A DNA stretch of 8,944 nt from Prevotellaceae bacterium (lineage in GTDB: Bacteria > Bacteroidota > Bacteroidia > Bacteroidales > Paludibacteraceae), in the NCBI GenBank assembly GCA_031255055.1, contig JAIRTG010000247.1, positions 1 to 8,944 of the forward strand, in the 5' to 3' direction. Below the pieces are notes generated by a model. That model made no database searches and had not been told where the DNA came from. It saw only the letters and a program-made list of their open reading frames with translations. The position numbers and the translations under genes were made by a program. Position 1 is the stretch's first letter, and each line of letters opens with the position of its first letter. This document shows positions 1 to 7,265 of the stretch, one piece after another.

Positions 1-1594
1 AGCTAACAGTATTGAGGAATGTGAACGTCTTATCCGGGCGGGCGTAGAGGCACGCAACAGGAAAGAACACGTGAAGTCGCTGGAACTGCTTACCGATGCA
101 AAATTGATTGCCGAAACAAATAACTTCCCCAGACAACTCTTTCTGGCATACAATAACATCGGGTTGAACCACTACGTGCGACTTGATTACGGCGAAGCGC
201 TGAATAACTATCTGGAAGCCTACAAAATCGCACTGAAAGACCTTGATTCCTCTTCGGAAATGACCGTGCTGAACAATATTGCCATCCTGTATTCCAAAGA
301 AAACAGGATGGATAAAGCCGAAGAGTATTTCGACAAGGCATTTTCGCTGGCTAAAAAAAATAAAGACAGCCTGAAAACCGGATTCTATGCCGTGAATTTG
401 GCTATTGTAGCGAAAGAAAGAGGACAATTGAAACAAGCAGACGAATACATTAACATGGCGCTGCCGTTGCTCGACAGTCAGCCGGAAGTACTGCAACAAG
501 GCAAGTTGGTGGAGGCCAAAATACTGTTTAAAAACAACAGCATTGACAGGGCCGAACAAATAGCCAACAACTTGTTGCACCGGACAGACGGGACGATGGA
601 TAGTGACCATAAAGTAGCTGTACTGCTGTTACTTTCCGACATTTACGACCGGAAACAAAACCGGGATAAAGCCATCGAATACGCTTTGAGTACCCTTGAC
701 GGCAACCATATAGACATCGAAAGCAAAATTTCCATCTTTAAACACCTCTCGGAACTGTACCGGAAATACAACGACCCGAATAACGCCCTCTGCTACCGCG
801 ATTCCCTTGATATGGCCAAAGACTCGCTCAATGTCATAAAAAACGAAATGCTTTTTGAAAATTCCCGTATTAAATTTGAATTGCAAAACTACCGCGAAGA
901 ACTGATGCGCAGTAAAGGAAAACTGGACGCCCAGCAGACGTTAAACATCGTTATGTTCTCGTTTTTTGCCTTTGTGATAATACTCATCTTTTGGGTATTT
1001 CGCGCAAGCGCCACCAGACACAAACAACGTAAAATAATTGCCGAACACACCCAAAAAATCACCGGGCTGGAACTGGAAAAGGAACAAAACAACCGCCTCC
1101 TGCTCGAAAAACAACTGAAAGAAAAAGAAACCCTTATACTTCTTGAAAAAGAAAAGCTGCGAAACGAAATAGAAAGCAAAAACCGCCAGTTGGCCGTCAA
1201 AGCGCTGCATCTTGCCAATAAAAATGAACTGATTGACAGCATACTACACTCACTTTCCGTCATTCCGGCAGTGGCTAACGACAGCGCTATTACCCGGCAA
1301 ATCACCAAATTGAAGCACAATCTGAAAGAAGACAACATGGAGTGGCAAAACTTCCTCACCCACTTTGAGGACGTAAACCAGCGTTTTCTGAGCGCCCTGA
1401 AAACCCGCCATCCCGGCCTGAGCGCCAACGACATCCGTTTCCTCTCTTATGTATATATAAACCTAAACAGCAAAGAAATATCCTCGATGCTGAACATCAC
1501 GCACGACGCCTGCCGAAAACGTAAAGAACGCATTTGCATCAAAATGAATCTGCCCGAAAACGCCGACTTATACCACTACCTTTCAACCATATAG
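1..1594 (+). CDS. Membrane-anchored TPR / helix-turn-helix transcriptional regulator (5' partial)
   Basis: Seen: the frame is open from base 2 to the TAG at 1592-1594. A GTG at 71 could start a 507-residue protein, but the 23 codons before it have no stop and continue the same helical TPR-like pattern, so I read the gene as cut by the window edge. Numbering from GTG71, residues 1-240 are degenerate tetratricopeptide helices (e.g. YNNIGLNHY, LNNIAILYSKENRMDKAEEYF). A hydrophobic membrane helix spans about 290-311, a charged coiled coil 312-380, and a LuxR-like helix-turn-helix 448-493 (LSANDIRFL, then NSKEISSMLNIT, then basic residues). Known: Bacteroidetes have many TPR-membrane helix-HTH regulators, thought to sense through the TPR part and bind DNA with the cytoplasmic tail. 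Inferred: it may control the secreted protein encoded 123 bp downstream. The ligand and target are unknown. The architecture is secure; the regulatory role is probable. Confidence 0.82.
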   Translation, partial: ANSIEECERLIRAGVEARNRKEHVKSLELLTDAKLIAETNNFPRQLFLAYNNIGLNHYVRLDYGEALNNYLEAYKIALKDLDSSSEMTVLNNIAILYSKENRMDKAEEYFDKAFSLAKKNKDSLKTGFYAVNLAIVAKERGQLKQADEYINMALPLLDSQPEVLQQGKLVEAKILFKNNSIDRAEQIANNLLHRTDGTMDSDHKVAVLLLLSDIYDRKQNRDKAIEYALSTLDGNHIDIESKISIFKHLSELYRKYNDPNNALCYRDSLDMAKDSLNVIKNEMLFENSRIKFELQNYREELMRSKGKLDAQQTLNIVMFSFFAFVIILIFWVFRASATRHKQRKIIAEHTQKITGLELEKEQNNRLLLEKQLKEKETLILLEKEKLRNEIESKNRQLAVKALHLANKNELIDSILHSLSVIPAVANDSAITRQITKLKHNLKEDNMEWQNFLTHFEDVNQRFLSALKTRHPGLSANDIRFLSYVYINLNSKEISSMLNITHDACRKRKERICIKMNLPENADLYHYLSTI

Positions 1595-1599
1595 ACAAT

Positions 1600-1636
1600 T
1601 GTCACATTTTTTCCGGAAGATGTCACATTCTTTCCG
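1600..1636 (+). promoter_or_regulatory. Tandem direct repeat, putative activator site upstream of the propeller gene
   Basis: Two copies of TGTCACATTYTTTCCG lie at 1600-1615 and 1621-1636. They match at 15 of 16 positions and repeat with a 21-bp period, about two helical turns, so both copies face the same side of the DNA. The second copy ends 9 bp before the probable -33 element at 1646. Position and phasing suit a dimeric activator. The cognate protein is unknown; the HTH regulator encoded just upstream is the nearest candidate. Confidence 0.55.
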
Positions 1637-1645
1637 CCCAAAATA

Positions 1646-1678
1646 TTTGAGGGGAGAGGGCTTCTCGTATTTACTTTG
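1646..1678 (+). promoter_or_regulatory. Probable Bacteroidetes-type promoter of the propeller gene
   Basis: TTTG at 1646-1649 is followed after 21 bp by TTACTTTG at 1671-1678, an imperfect match to the -7 consensus TAnnTTTG. The spacer holds a purine run (GAGGGGAGAGGG). Transcription would begin near 1685, leaving a leader of about 30 nt before the ATG at 1718. The weak -7 element fits a promoter that needs the activator suggested by the adjacent repeats, but this is inference. Confidence 0.5.
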
Positions 1679-1717
1679 GAGAAAATTTAAAAATCACCAT
1701 TTAAACAATTTTGAATT

Positions 1718-4060
1718 ATGAAAAAAATTACCTTTTTCTTATTTTTTGTTCTGAGTTGCTGCCTGTCGCAGCAATTAACGGCTGTAGAGTATGACATTGT
1801 CGGCTCCTGTGAATATGGTAGAATATACCACCTCTTGTATGACCAATCTGTAGAAAACAGGGTTTACGCCGTCACACTGGCCAACCACATTGTTGTGTCG
1901 GAAGACAACGGCAACACATGGAAGGTTTTCTATGCACTGCCCTCCGGCGGTCAGATAAAATTTTTGCGACTGACGGCCAACGGCACGGCCCTGAGTTTTG
2001 CATCCTACGTTGTAAATACTTCTCCCGACAACAAATTGCATGTATTGGACATCAATACCCGGCAAATGATAAAGGAACTCAGCCTGCCCAATGCCGATAT
2101 GGGCGCATGGATTGAAGATTACGACATACATGCGCAGGACAATAATGTAATTGTTGTGAACACCAGCTACAGGGAAGATCTGCTTACCATACGCGGAAAA
2201 ACCTTCTACACCACAAACGGCGGCCAAAACTGGAAACAAATCTATTATACGGCCGACAGTAACGTATCTATCAACAACGTAGCTATTAGCCCCGACAATT
2301 CGCAAAAAATATTCTTATCGAGAGGTATGGGCGGCGGCAGTGGCGTAGATGGCGGAATACTCATTTCGGAAGACGGCGGCGACAACTGGACGGAAAAACT
2401 GCCCGATGTCATACTCGGCCCCATAACCTTTCATCCGGAAAACCCCGCTGACATTTTGATAGGAACAGGAGTTGGTTTCAGTTTACACCCCAAAAACCTG
2501 TACCGTTCTACGGACGGCGGCAACACATGGGAAGTACAGGATATAACATGGAACGATGGTATTTTGAACAATGTGCTGGACATTGTTTATAATCCGGGCA
2601 ATTTGAACCACATCATTGTACTTGGAGAGTCGGAAATAGTACTGTCGCGAGACGGGGGCAACACATGGGCTACTTCCATCTACGACCCCTACGGAAGCTA
2701 TGTTTACGAATACTATTACGGCATATCGGCCTCTTTCAATCCGTTCAATCCGGAAGAAGTATTCATCGGATGCGATTACCACCCATTCTTTTCCACCGAC
2801 GGAGGAGAAACCCTTATCCGTGTAAAGAATCCGTTTTTCGTCACAACAGGAGGCATTGTTAAATATGTTCCGGCAGCAGAAGAAGGCGGACACCTCTACT
2901 ATGGCCTTCAATACGGGTACATTCACCGAAATCTTACAAACGGAGAAGAAAATCCCTATCACATAATGGATTTGAATATGGCGGGACTCGACCTCGGAAT
3001 AGATTTCTTTACCGACGAAGAAATACCCGGACGGGTATATATACTTTCGTCAGGTTGGATGGGCGCCAACCTTTCCGTAAGCGACAATCACGGCGCCACA
3101 GCACGCGCCACGTTCCCTGTACCCGGCTACAATAGCCGCTGCCGCTCTCTATGCGTTGACCCCAACAACCGGGACATCGTATGGGCTTTTTTTTCAGACA
3201 ATTCTCTACGAAAAATAGATTTCTCCCAGTCACCACCCACAGCCACAGCCGTCAATCTCCCCTACGAACCGCAAGATGCCGCAGAAGTCCCCGCTATGGG
3301 CATACACGTGTATGACGACAATTCCGACCATGCACTGCTTACATTCGCTGACGAATTATACGAAACAACGGACGCCGGCGCCAACTGGACAAAAATCACC
3401 GCCGGACTGGAAAGCGGTTTAGGCTTCATCTACAGCCTTACTCAAAATCCGCTGAACAAACAGCAGTTCGCGATGACCGCCAACACCGGAATCTACACTT
3501 CCACAGACAGTGGACACACATGGACAAAACGTTACACCGGACTGGTGTATAAAGTACGTCATTCATCGGAAGTGGACGGCCATCTGATAGCATTCATCCC
3601 CACTTCGCTGACAACTTCATTTGAGATACTCTACTCCACTAACAGCGGAAGCACATGGGATAAAATCGACAATAAAAATCTCGACTACATCCTGTCTGCC
3701 TCCGCCGACGGAATATTTACAGGCGGCAGCCATGTAGATATTTACATAGGAACAATCGACATTGGGCTTATCAAATATACGCTCGACATGAAGACCGGCA
3801 CCGGGTTAATCGTAAACGAAACCGCCGCAGATATCATCGTATATCCCAATCCGGTAACAGCCGGTCGGCCGCTCAACGTCAAACTGCCGGGAGGCATCAG
3901 CAGCACGAATATACGGATAATTGACCTGTCGGGACGTCTCATACAACAATCCGAAAACGTATCCGGCACCTTATACGCGCCCATCCAACCAGGCATCTAC
4001 CTGCTACAAATACAACTGCCGGACGGAAACCAAAGCGTACAAAAAATCATTGTGGAATAA
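1718..4060 (+). CDS. Secreted Asp-box (BNR/sortilin-like) beta-propeller protein with type IX secretion sorting domain
   Basis: Seen: 780 residues, ATG to TAA. An N-terminal signal peptide (KK, then a Phe/Leu-rich core) has a likely cleavage after LTA at residue 22. Cys14-Cys15 lie in the core, but VLSC is a poor lipobox. Asp-box motifs (S/T-x-D/N-x-G-x-x-W) begin at residues 61, 165, 217, 264, 310, 550, 595 and 640, with two degenerate ones at about 359 and 455. Residues 704-780 are a type IX (Por) sorting domain: VYPNP, then IRIIDLSGR, PGIYLLQI and a terminal KIIVE. Known: Asp-boxes sit in beta-propeller turns of sialidases, sortilin/VPS10 domains and GH74 xyloglucanases; the sorting tail directs export through the outer membrane and is then removed. 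Inferred: a secreted or surface-bound, perhaps two-propeller, binding protein or glycosidase. I recognise no catalytic residues, so no enzyme activity is assigned. No Shine-Dalgarno precedes the start; the upstream bases are AT-rich. Confidence 0.85.
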   Translation: MKKITFFLFFVLSCCLSQQLTAVEYDIVGSCEYGRIYHLLYDQSVENRVYAVTLANHIVVSEDNGNTWKVFYALPSGGQIKFLRLTANGTALSFASYVVNTSPDNKLHVLDINTRQMIKELSLPNADMGAWIEDYDIHAQDNNVIVVNTSYREDLLTIRGKTFYTTNGGQNWKQIYYTADSNVSINNVAISPDNSQKIFLSRGMGGGSGVDGGILISEDGGDNWTEKLPDVILGPITFHPENPADILIGTGVGFSLHPKNLYRSTDGGNTWEVQDITWNDGILNNVLDIVYNPGNLNHIIVLGESEIVLSRDGGNTWATSIYDPYGSYVYEYYYGISASFNPFNPEEVFIGCDYHPFFSTDGGETLIRVKNPFFVTTGGIVKYVPAAEEGGHLYYGLQYGYIHRNLTNGEENPYHIMDLNMAGLDLGIDFFTDEEIPGRVYILSSGWMGANLSVSDNHGATARATFPVPGYNSRCRSLCVDPNNRDIVWAFFSDNSLRKIDFSQSPPTATAVNLPYEPQDAAEVPAMGIHVYDDNSDHALLTFADELYETTDAGANWTKITAGLESGLGFIYSLTQNPLNKQQFAMTANTGIYTSTDSGHTWTKRYTGLVYKVRHSSEVDGHLIAFIPTSLTTSFEILYSTNSGSTWDKIDNKNLDYILSASADGIFTGGSHVDIYIGTIDIGLIKYTLDMKTGTGLIVNETAADIIVYPNPVTAGRPLNVKLPGGISSTNIRIIDLSGRLIQQSENVSGTLYAPIQPGIYLLQIQLPDGNQSVQKIIVE
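1910..2668 (+). repeat. Repeated Asp-box DNA 12-mer inside the propeller gene
   Basis: GGCAACACATGG occurs exactly at 1910-1921, 2519-2530 and 2657-2668, each encoding the GNTW end of an Asp-box. Other boxes carry diverged versions (GGAAGCACATGG near 3648, GGACACACATGG near 3512). This reflects internal duplication of propeller blades, not a separate element. Confidence 0.6.
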
Positions 4061-4070
4061 ATTGTAAATA

Positions 4071-4116
4071 ATCCTCCTGTTTCTCCGTTGGAAAAACAAC
4101 TGGGAAACAGGAGGAT
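4071..4116 (+). terminator. Strong hairpin after the propeller gene, probable transcription terminator
   Basis: A perfect 13-bp stem pairs ATCCTCCTGTTTC (4071-4083) with its reverse complement (4104-4116). The stem continues inward through a U·G pair, a C-G pair and one C/U mismatch to a 4-bp GTTG/CAAC stem closing a GAAAAA loop. It begins 10 bp after the stop codon. No T-run follows (ATGCAAATG instead), so it is not a classic intrinsic terminator. It could end transcription with Rho or protect the mRNA 3' end. Confidence 0.62.
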
Positions 4117-4151
4117 ATGCAAATGAAACACTTTGTATTGTTACCTTTTTT

Positions 4152-4253
4152 AAGTGAGTGTGCCAAAAGTCATTTTTCAAGCCAATTATCCATGCAGCAG
4201 CATATTGCAACCGGAATAAAACAGCTATTTTTTGACTTTTGGCATATTTACTT
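4152..4253 (+). repeat. Long imperfect inverted repeat (21-pair stem, 60-nt loop) between convergent genes
   Basis: TGCCAAAAGTCA at 4161-4172 is exactly reverse-complementary to 4233-4244. Pairing extends outward without a break to 4152 and 4253 when G·U pairs (at 4156, 4158 and 4160) are allowed, giving 21 consecutive pairs. The wobbles pair only in plus-strand RNA; in minus-strand RNA they would be A/C mismatches. This asymmetry suggests a structured plus-strand transcript, such as a 3' UTR element or small RNA, rather than a DNA recombination site. T-rich sequence (TATTTACTTTTCTG) follows the core. Function is unknown. The rest of 4117-4319 holds no gene I can support. Confidence 0.5.
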
Positions 4254-4319
4254 TTCTGTATTAAAATTAAAATACAATTTGACACCGCAAATCGTTTACA
4301 AACGAAAAACAATCCGTCA

Positions 4320-5636
4320 CTAAGCGAGCAAGTTTTTCCCCTTGTTGCAAAGAGATGTAACCGCTATTATCGCCTCTCCTACCACAAAATTACTTCCTCC
4401 GATAAAAATCAAATCATTTTCGGATGCATCTTGCATCGCTTTTTCAATGGCTGATGATACCGTCGGAAAAGCTGTTCCGGCCAAGTTTTGTTCAACGGCC
4501 TTTTCCCGCAATTTCTCCGAAGGCATTGCACGCGCCACATTTGCCTGCGTGAAATAATAAACAGCATTTTTAGGCAATAGTTGCAGCACCGCCGTAATGT
4601 CTTTATCATTTACCATGCCGATTACAAGGCGTAATGTTTCGCAGTGTTGCTCTCTGAGCTGTTCCGCAACGTATCGAATGCCGGCAGCATTGTGCCCCGT
4701 ATCCGCAATGACCAACGGTTTTTCCGAAAGCCGCTGCCAACGCCCCTGCAAACCGGCCATTTCCACCACATTTTCGAGGCCGTCACGCATGTCCTGTGCC
4801 GAAATAAACACACCACATTTCAACAAATCATTACAGGCGGTTAAAACCGTCGCGATATTTTTAAGCTGATAAACGCCCGACAATCCGATGAGTAATTGTT
4901 CATTTTTCGATGTTTCTACAAGCATTTTTCCATCCTTGTACGCAAGAAAACGTAGTTGGATTTCATCTTCGGCAAAAACAATCGGTGCATTTTCGGCAAA
5001 AGCTTTCTGCTCGAATACCGGTTTCGTTTCGGGCAGGTACTCGCCAATGACGACAGGCGCATTCTTTTTTATAATACCGGCCTTTTCGGAAGCTATTTCC
5101 GGAAGCGTATCTCCCAAAAATTCGACATGGTCGAAAGCAATATTTGTAATTACCGAAAGTATCGGATGTATAATGTTCGTGCTATCGAGACGGCCGCCCA
5201 AACCAACTTCAACTATCGCGATGTCAATCCGGCAATCGGCAAAATATTTAAGCGCCATCGACATGCTTGTTTCAAAAAACGACGGCCGGATTTGGCCGAG
5301 CAATTTGTGGTTGCTTTCTACAAAATCAACCACATAAGACGTTTCAATCATTTTTCCGTCAACACGTATCCTTTCTCCGAAATCGACCAAATGCGGAGAG
5401 GTATATAACCCGACTTTATACCCCGCAGCCTGTAATATCGCCGATAAAAAATGTGACACGGAGCCTTTTCCGTTTGTCCCTGCAACATGAATACTCCGAA
5501 ATTTTTCATGGGGATTCCCCAAAGCTTCCATCAATTTAATCGTATTTTCGAAACCCGGTTTGTATGCAGCGCTGCCCACATTGTGAAAAACGGGAAGGCT
5601 ATTGTATAAATAATCTAATGCTTCCTGATAAGTCAT
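4320..5636 (-). CDS. folC: Bifunctional folylpolyglutamate synthase / dihydrofolate synthase
   Basis: FolC joins glutamate to dihydropteroate to make dihydrofolate and adds further glutamates to reduced folates, using ATP in the cytoplasm. Seen: 438 residues, the usual family length, from ATG (5636) to TAG. The P-loop VAGTNGKGSV is at residues 51-60, TSPHL at 79-83, ERIRV at 88-92, EVGLGGRLDSTN at 143-154, ITNIAFDHVEFLG at 163-175 and EKAGIIK at 184-190. The second domain has GRWQRL at 298-303, DTGHNAAG at 312-319 (DTGHN in place of the common DGAHN) and GGSNFVVGE near the end. These are the Mur-ligase-type ATP and glutamate domains. The gene is divergent from tilS and convergent with the propeller gene. 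I found no good promoter match on its strand; the nearest is a one-mismatch -7 element too close to the start. FolC alone cannot show which of its two activities dominates here. Confidence 0.95.
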   Translation of the reverse strand: MTYQEALDYLYNSLPVFHNVGSAAYKPGFENTIKLMEALGNPHEKFRSIHVAGTNGKGSVSHFLSAILQAAGYKVGLYTSPHLVDFGERIRVDGKMIETSYVVDFVESNHKLLGQIRPSFFETSMSMALKYFADCRIDIAIVEVGLGGRLDSTNIIHPILSVITNIAFDHVEFLGDTLPEIASEKAGIIKKNAPVVIGEYLPETKPVFEQKAFAENAPIVFAEDEIQLRFLAYKDGKMLVETSKNEQLLIGLSGVYQLKNIATVLTACNDLLKCGVFISAQDMRDGLENVVEMAGLQGRWQRLSEKPLVIADTGHNAAGIRYVAEQLREQHCETLRLVIGMVNDKDITAVLQLLPKNAVYYFTQANVARAMPSEKLREKAVEQNLAGTAFPTVSSAIEKAMQDASENDLIFIGGSNFVVGEAIIAVTSLCNKGKNLLA

Positions 5637-5751
5637 TTTTTAACAAAATAATTAATTTGTATATCGCGCTCTTAAATAATCCTTTCGGGAGGCGCACCTT
5701 GTTTTTGAAATAATATCCAAAGTTCGCTTTTTTGCCGAAATAATCAGAGAA

Positions 5752-5782
5752 TTTGTTTTAATTAAAACATCATTTATCTTTG
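5752..5782 (+). promoter_or_regulatory. tilS promoter, Bacteroidetes consensus
   Basis: TTTG at 5752-5755 and TATCTTTG at 5775-5782 match the Bacteroidetes -33 and -7 elements with a 19-bp spacer. Transcription would start near 5789, about 40 nt before the tilS ATG at 5828. A start codon at 5780 would lie inside the -7 element, which argues against it. Confidence 0.72.
5754..5769. promoter_or_regulatory. 16-bp palindrome in the tilS promoter spacer, possible operator
   Basis: TGTTTTAATTAAAACA is a perfect palindrome that overlaps the end of the -33 element and fills much of the spacer. A bound dimer there would block RNA polymerase. AT-rich sequence makes such palindromes fairly easy to find by chance, so only the location raises interest. 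Confidence 0.3.
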
Positions 5783-5827
5783 TGCAAAAGATATTTTTCT
5801 CAAAAGCCTGCAAAGTTAAATCAAAAA

Positions 5828-7165
5828 ATGAAAATTATACAACATAAAGTAAAGTCTTATATTGAAAACAACCGGCTATTGGACGACCGGCAGAAAATCA
5901 TTGCAGGTTTCAGCGGCGGCGCCGATTCCGTCGCGCTGTTGCACATTTTACATTCACTCGATTATCAATGTGTAGCGGTGCATTGCAATTTTCATCTTCG
6001 CGGCGAAGAGTCTGTTCGCGACCAAATATTTGCCGAATCATTTTGCCGAAGGCTAAATATTCCGTTTATAAGCGTCGATTTCGATACCGTGAAACACGCG
6101 CAAATGCACAAAATGTCGATCGAAATGGCCGCCCGCGAACTGCGTTACGATTTTTTTGAAAAAACGCGCACGGCGCAAAATGCACAAGCCATTGCTGTGG
6201 CGCATCATGCCGACGACCACGTCGAAACCATGCTGATGAACCTGATGCGGGGAACTGGCCTGAAAGGCATGGCCGGCATTCCTATGAGAAACGGACACGT
6301 TGTGCGCCCTTTGCTTTGTGTTACACGCTGCGAAATAGAGCGTTACGTCGAAGCTCATCAGCTTCAGTTTGTGACCGACTCGAGCAACAAAGAGAATATT
6401 TACGCGCGAAATAAAATCAGGAACCAATTGCTTCCGCTGATGGAAGAAATCAATCCTTCGGTGAAGCAAACGCTGAATGAATCGGCAACGCGGTTTAAAG
6501 ATTATAATATTATTGTACAACATTATGTGGAGCAAGCCGAAAAAAATATCATACGCAAAGATGAGAAATACCTGAAAATTGATATTCGTTTGTTGAAACA
6601 GCTTCCGGGATATTCAACAGTCTTATTTGAATTGCTTTCCGGCTATCATTTCAATTCATCGACCGTTAGCCAAATTATTGAAAATCTCACGAATGAATCA
6701 GGAAAAATCTTTCATTCAAAAACGCATCAGCTTGTCAAAGACCGTGATTTTTTAATTCTTTGCGAACAAAAAACAGTAAACATGCCGGCGCCTTTTTTTA
6801 TATCCCCACAGACGCAAAAAACAACCTCCCCGCTTCCATTGCTGATAAGTGTATTTGAAAAAACCGGCGATTATACGCTTTCGGCCGATAAAAACTGCGC
6901 CCATATAGATGCTTCGGCTATAAAATATCCGCTGGAAGTGAGAAAATGGCGGAAAGGGGACTTTTTTTACCCGTTAGGGATGAAAGGAAAGAAAAAAATC
7001 AGCGATTTTCTTATCGACAAAAAAACCAACCTGTTTGAAAAAAATGAGATTTGGGTTGTAACTTCCGAAGAAAATATTGTGTGGATTATCGGCAAAAGTA
7101 TCGACGACAGGTACAAAGTGACGGTTAAAACAAAAAAAATAATCGAGCTAAAAATAAACATTTAA
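5828..7165 (+). CDS. tilS: tRNA(Ile)-lysidine synthetase
   Basis: TilS uses ATP and lysine to convert cytidine 34 of the CAU-anticodon tRNA-Ile to lysidine, so that the tRNA reads AUA and is charged with isoleucine; it is normally essential. Seen: 445 residues from ATG 5828 to TAA 7165. The PP-loop SGGADS is at residues 29-34, HCNFHLRGEES at 52-62, HHADDHVET at 126-134, RGTGLKGMAGI at 141-151 and the tRNA-contacting DSSN...YARNKIRN at 184-199. The C-terminal TilS domain covers about 370-440 (VRKWRKGDFFYPLGMKGKKKISDFLIDKK). The frame extends upstream to a TTG at 5780, but that codon lies in the promoter, so I chose the ATG, which follows an A-rich stretch typical of Bacteroidetes starts. The gene is transcribed divergently from folC, and rho follows with its own promoter. 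No key residue is missing. Confidence 0.95.
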   Translation: MKIIQHKVKSYIENNRLLDDRQKIIAGFSGGADSVALLHILHSLDYQCVAVHCNFHLRGEESVRDQIFAESFCRRLNIPFISVDFDTVKHAQMHKMSIEMAARELRYDFFEKTRTAQNAQAIAVAHHADDHVETMLMNLMRGTGLKGMAGIPMRNGHVVRPLLCVTRCEIERYVEAHQLQFVTDSSNKENIYARNKIRNQLLPLMEEINPSVKQTLNESATRFKDYNIIVQHYVEQAEKNIIRKDEKYLKIDIRLLKQLPGYSTVLFELLSGYHFNSSTVSQIIENLTNESGKIFHSKTHQLVKDRDFLILCEQKTVNMPAPFFISPQTQKTTSPLPLLISVFEKTGDYTLSADKNCAHIDASAIKYPLEVRKWRKGDFFYPLGMKGKKKISDFLIDKKTNLFEKNEIWVVTSEENIVWIIGKSIDDRYKVTVKTKKIIELKINI

Positions 7166-7227
7166 ACTTGCCGTTTGTTTACAAGAGACAGCCAAGAAGA
7201 TATTTATTTATTAAATTAAGTTTATTT

Positions 7228-7259
7228 TTTGCACGATAAAATAAAAATACATACATTTG
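7228..7259 (+). promoter_or_regulatory. rho promoter, Bacteroidetes consensus
   Basis: TTTG at 7228-7231 and TACATTTG at 7252-7259 match both consensus elements with a 20-bp spacer. Transcription would start near 7266, leaving a leader of about 130 nt before rho. The region from the tilS stop at 7165 to 7227 shows no clear terminator, so some read-through from tilS is possible. Confidence 0.7.
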
Positions 7260-7265
7260 CACACG

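Noticed and set aside
71..73. GTG at 71 as the true start of the regulator gene
   Set aside because: The frame is open to the window edge and the residues before it continue the TPR helix pattern, so the gene is truncated rather than starting here.
1718..1765. Lipoprotein signal at Cys14 or Cys15 of the propeller protein
   Set aside because: The residues before the cysteines are a poor lipobox, a signal peptidase I site follows at residue 22, and the type IX tail implies export by another route.
4152..4253. Inverted repeat as an invertible promoter or a small transposable element
   Set aside because: No target-site duplication is visible, no promoter-dependent gene lies beside it (the flanking genes converge), and the G·U extension points to RNA rather than DNA-level recombination.
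4117..4323. Plus-strand 68-residue frame in the gap after the propeller gene, and overlapping frames at 4004-4312 (-) and 4239-4454 (+)
   Set aside because: They overlap hairpin sequence or the antisense of folC or the propeller gene, have no recognisable domain, and show no promoter of the expected type.
5449..5462. Match to the TGTCACATTTTTT repeat on the minus strand
   Set aside because: It encodes the conserved VSHFLSA stretch just after the FolC P-loop and is explained by coding constraint; there is no second copy at 21 bp.
4597..5539. Long plus-strand frames antisense to folC
   Set aside because: folC on the minus strand has every family motif; the opposite frames are compositional shadows without domains.
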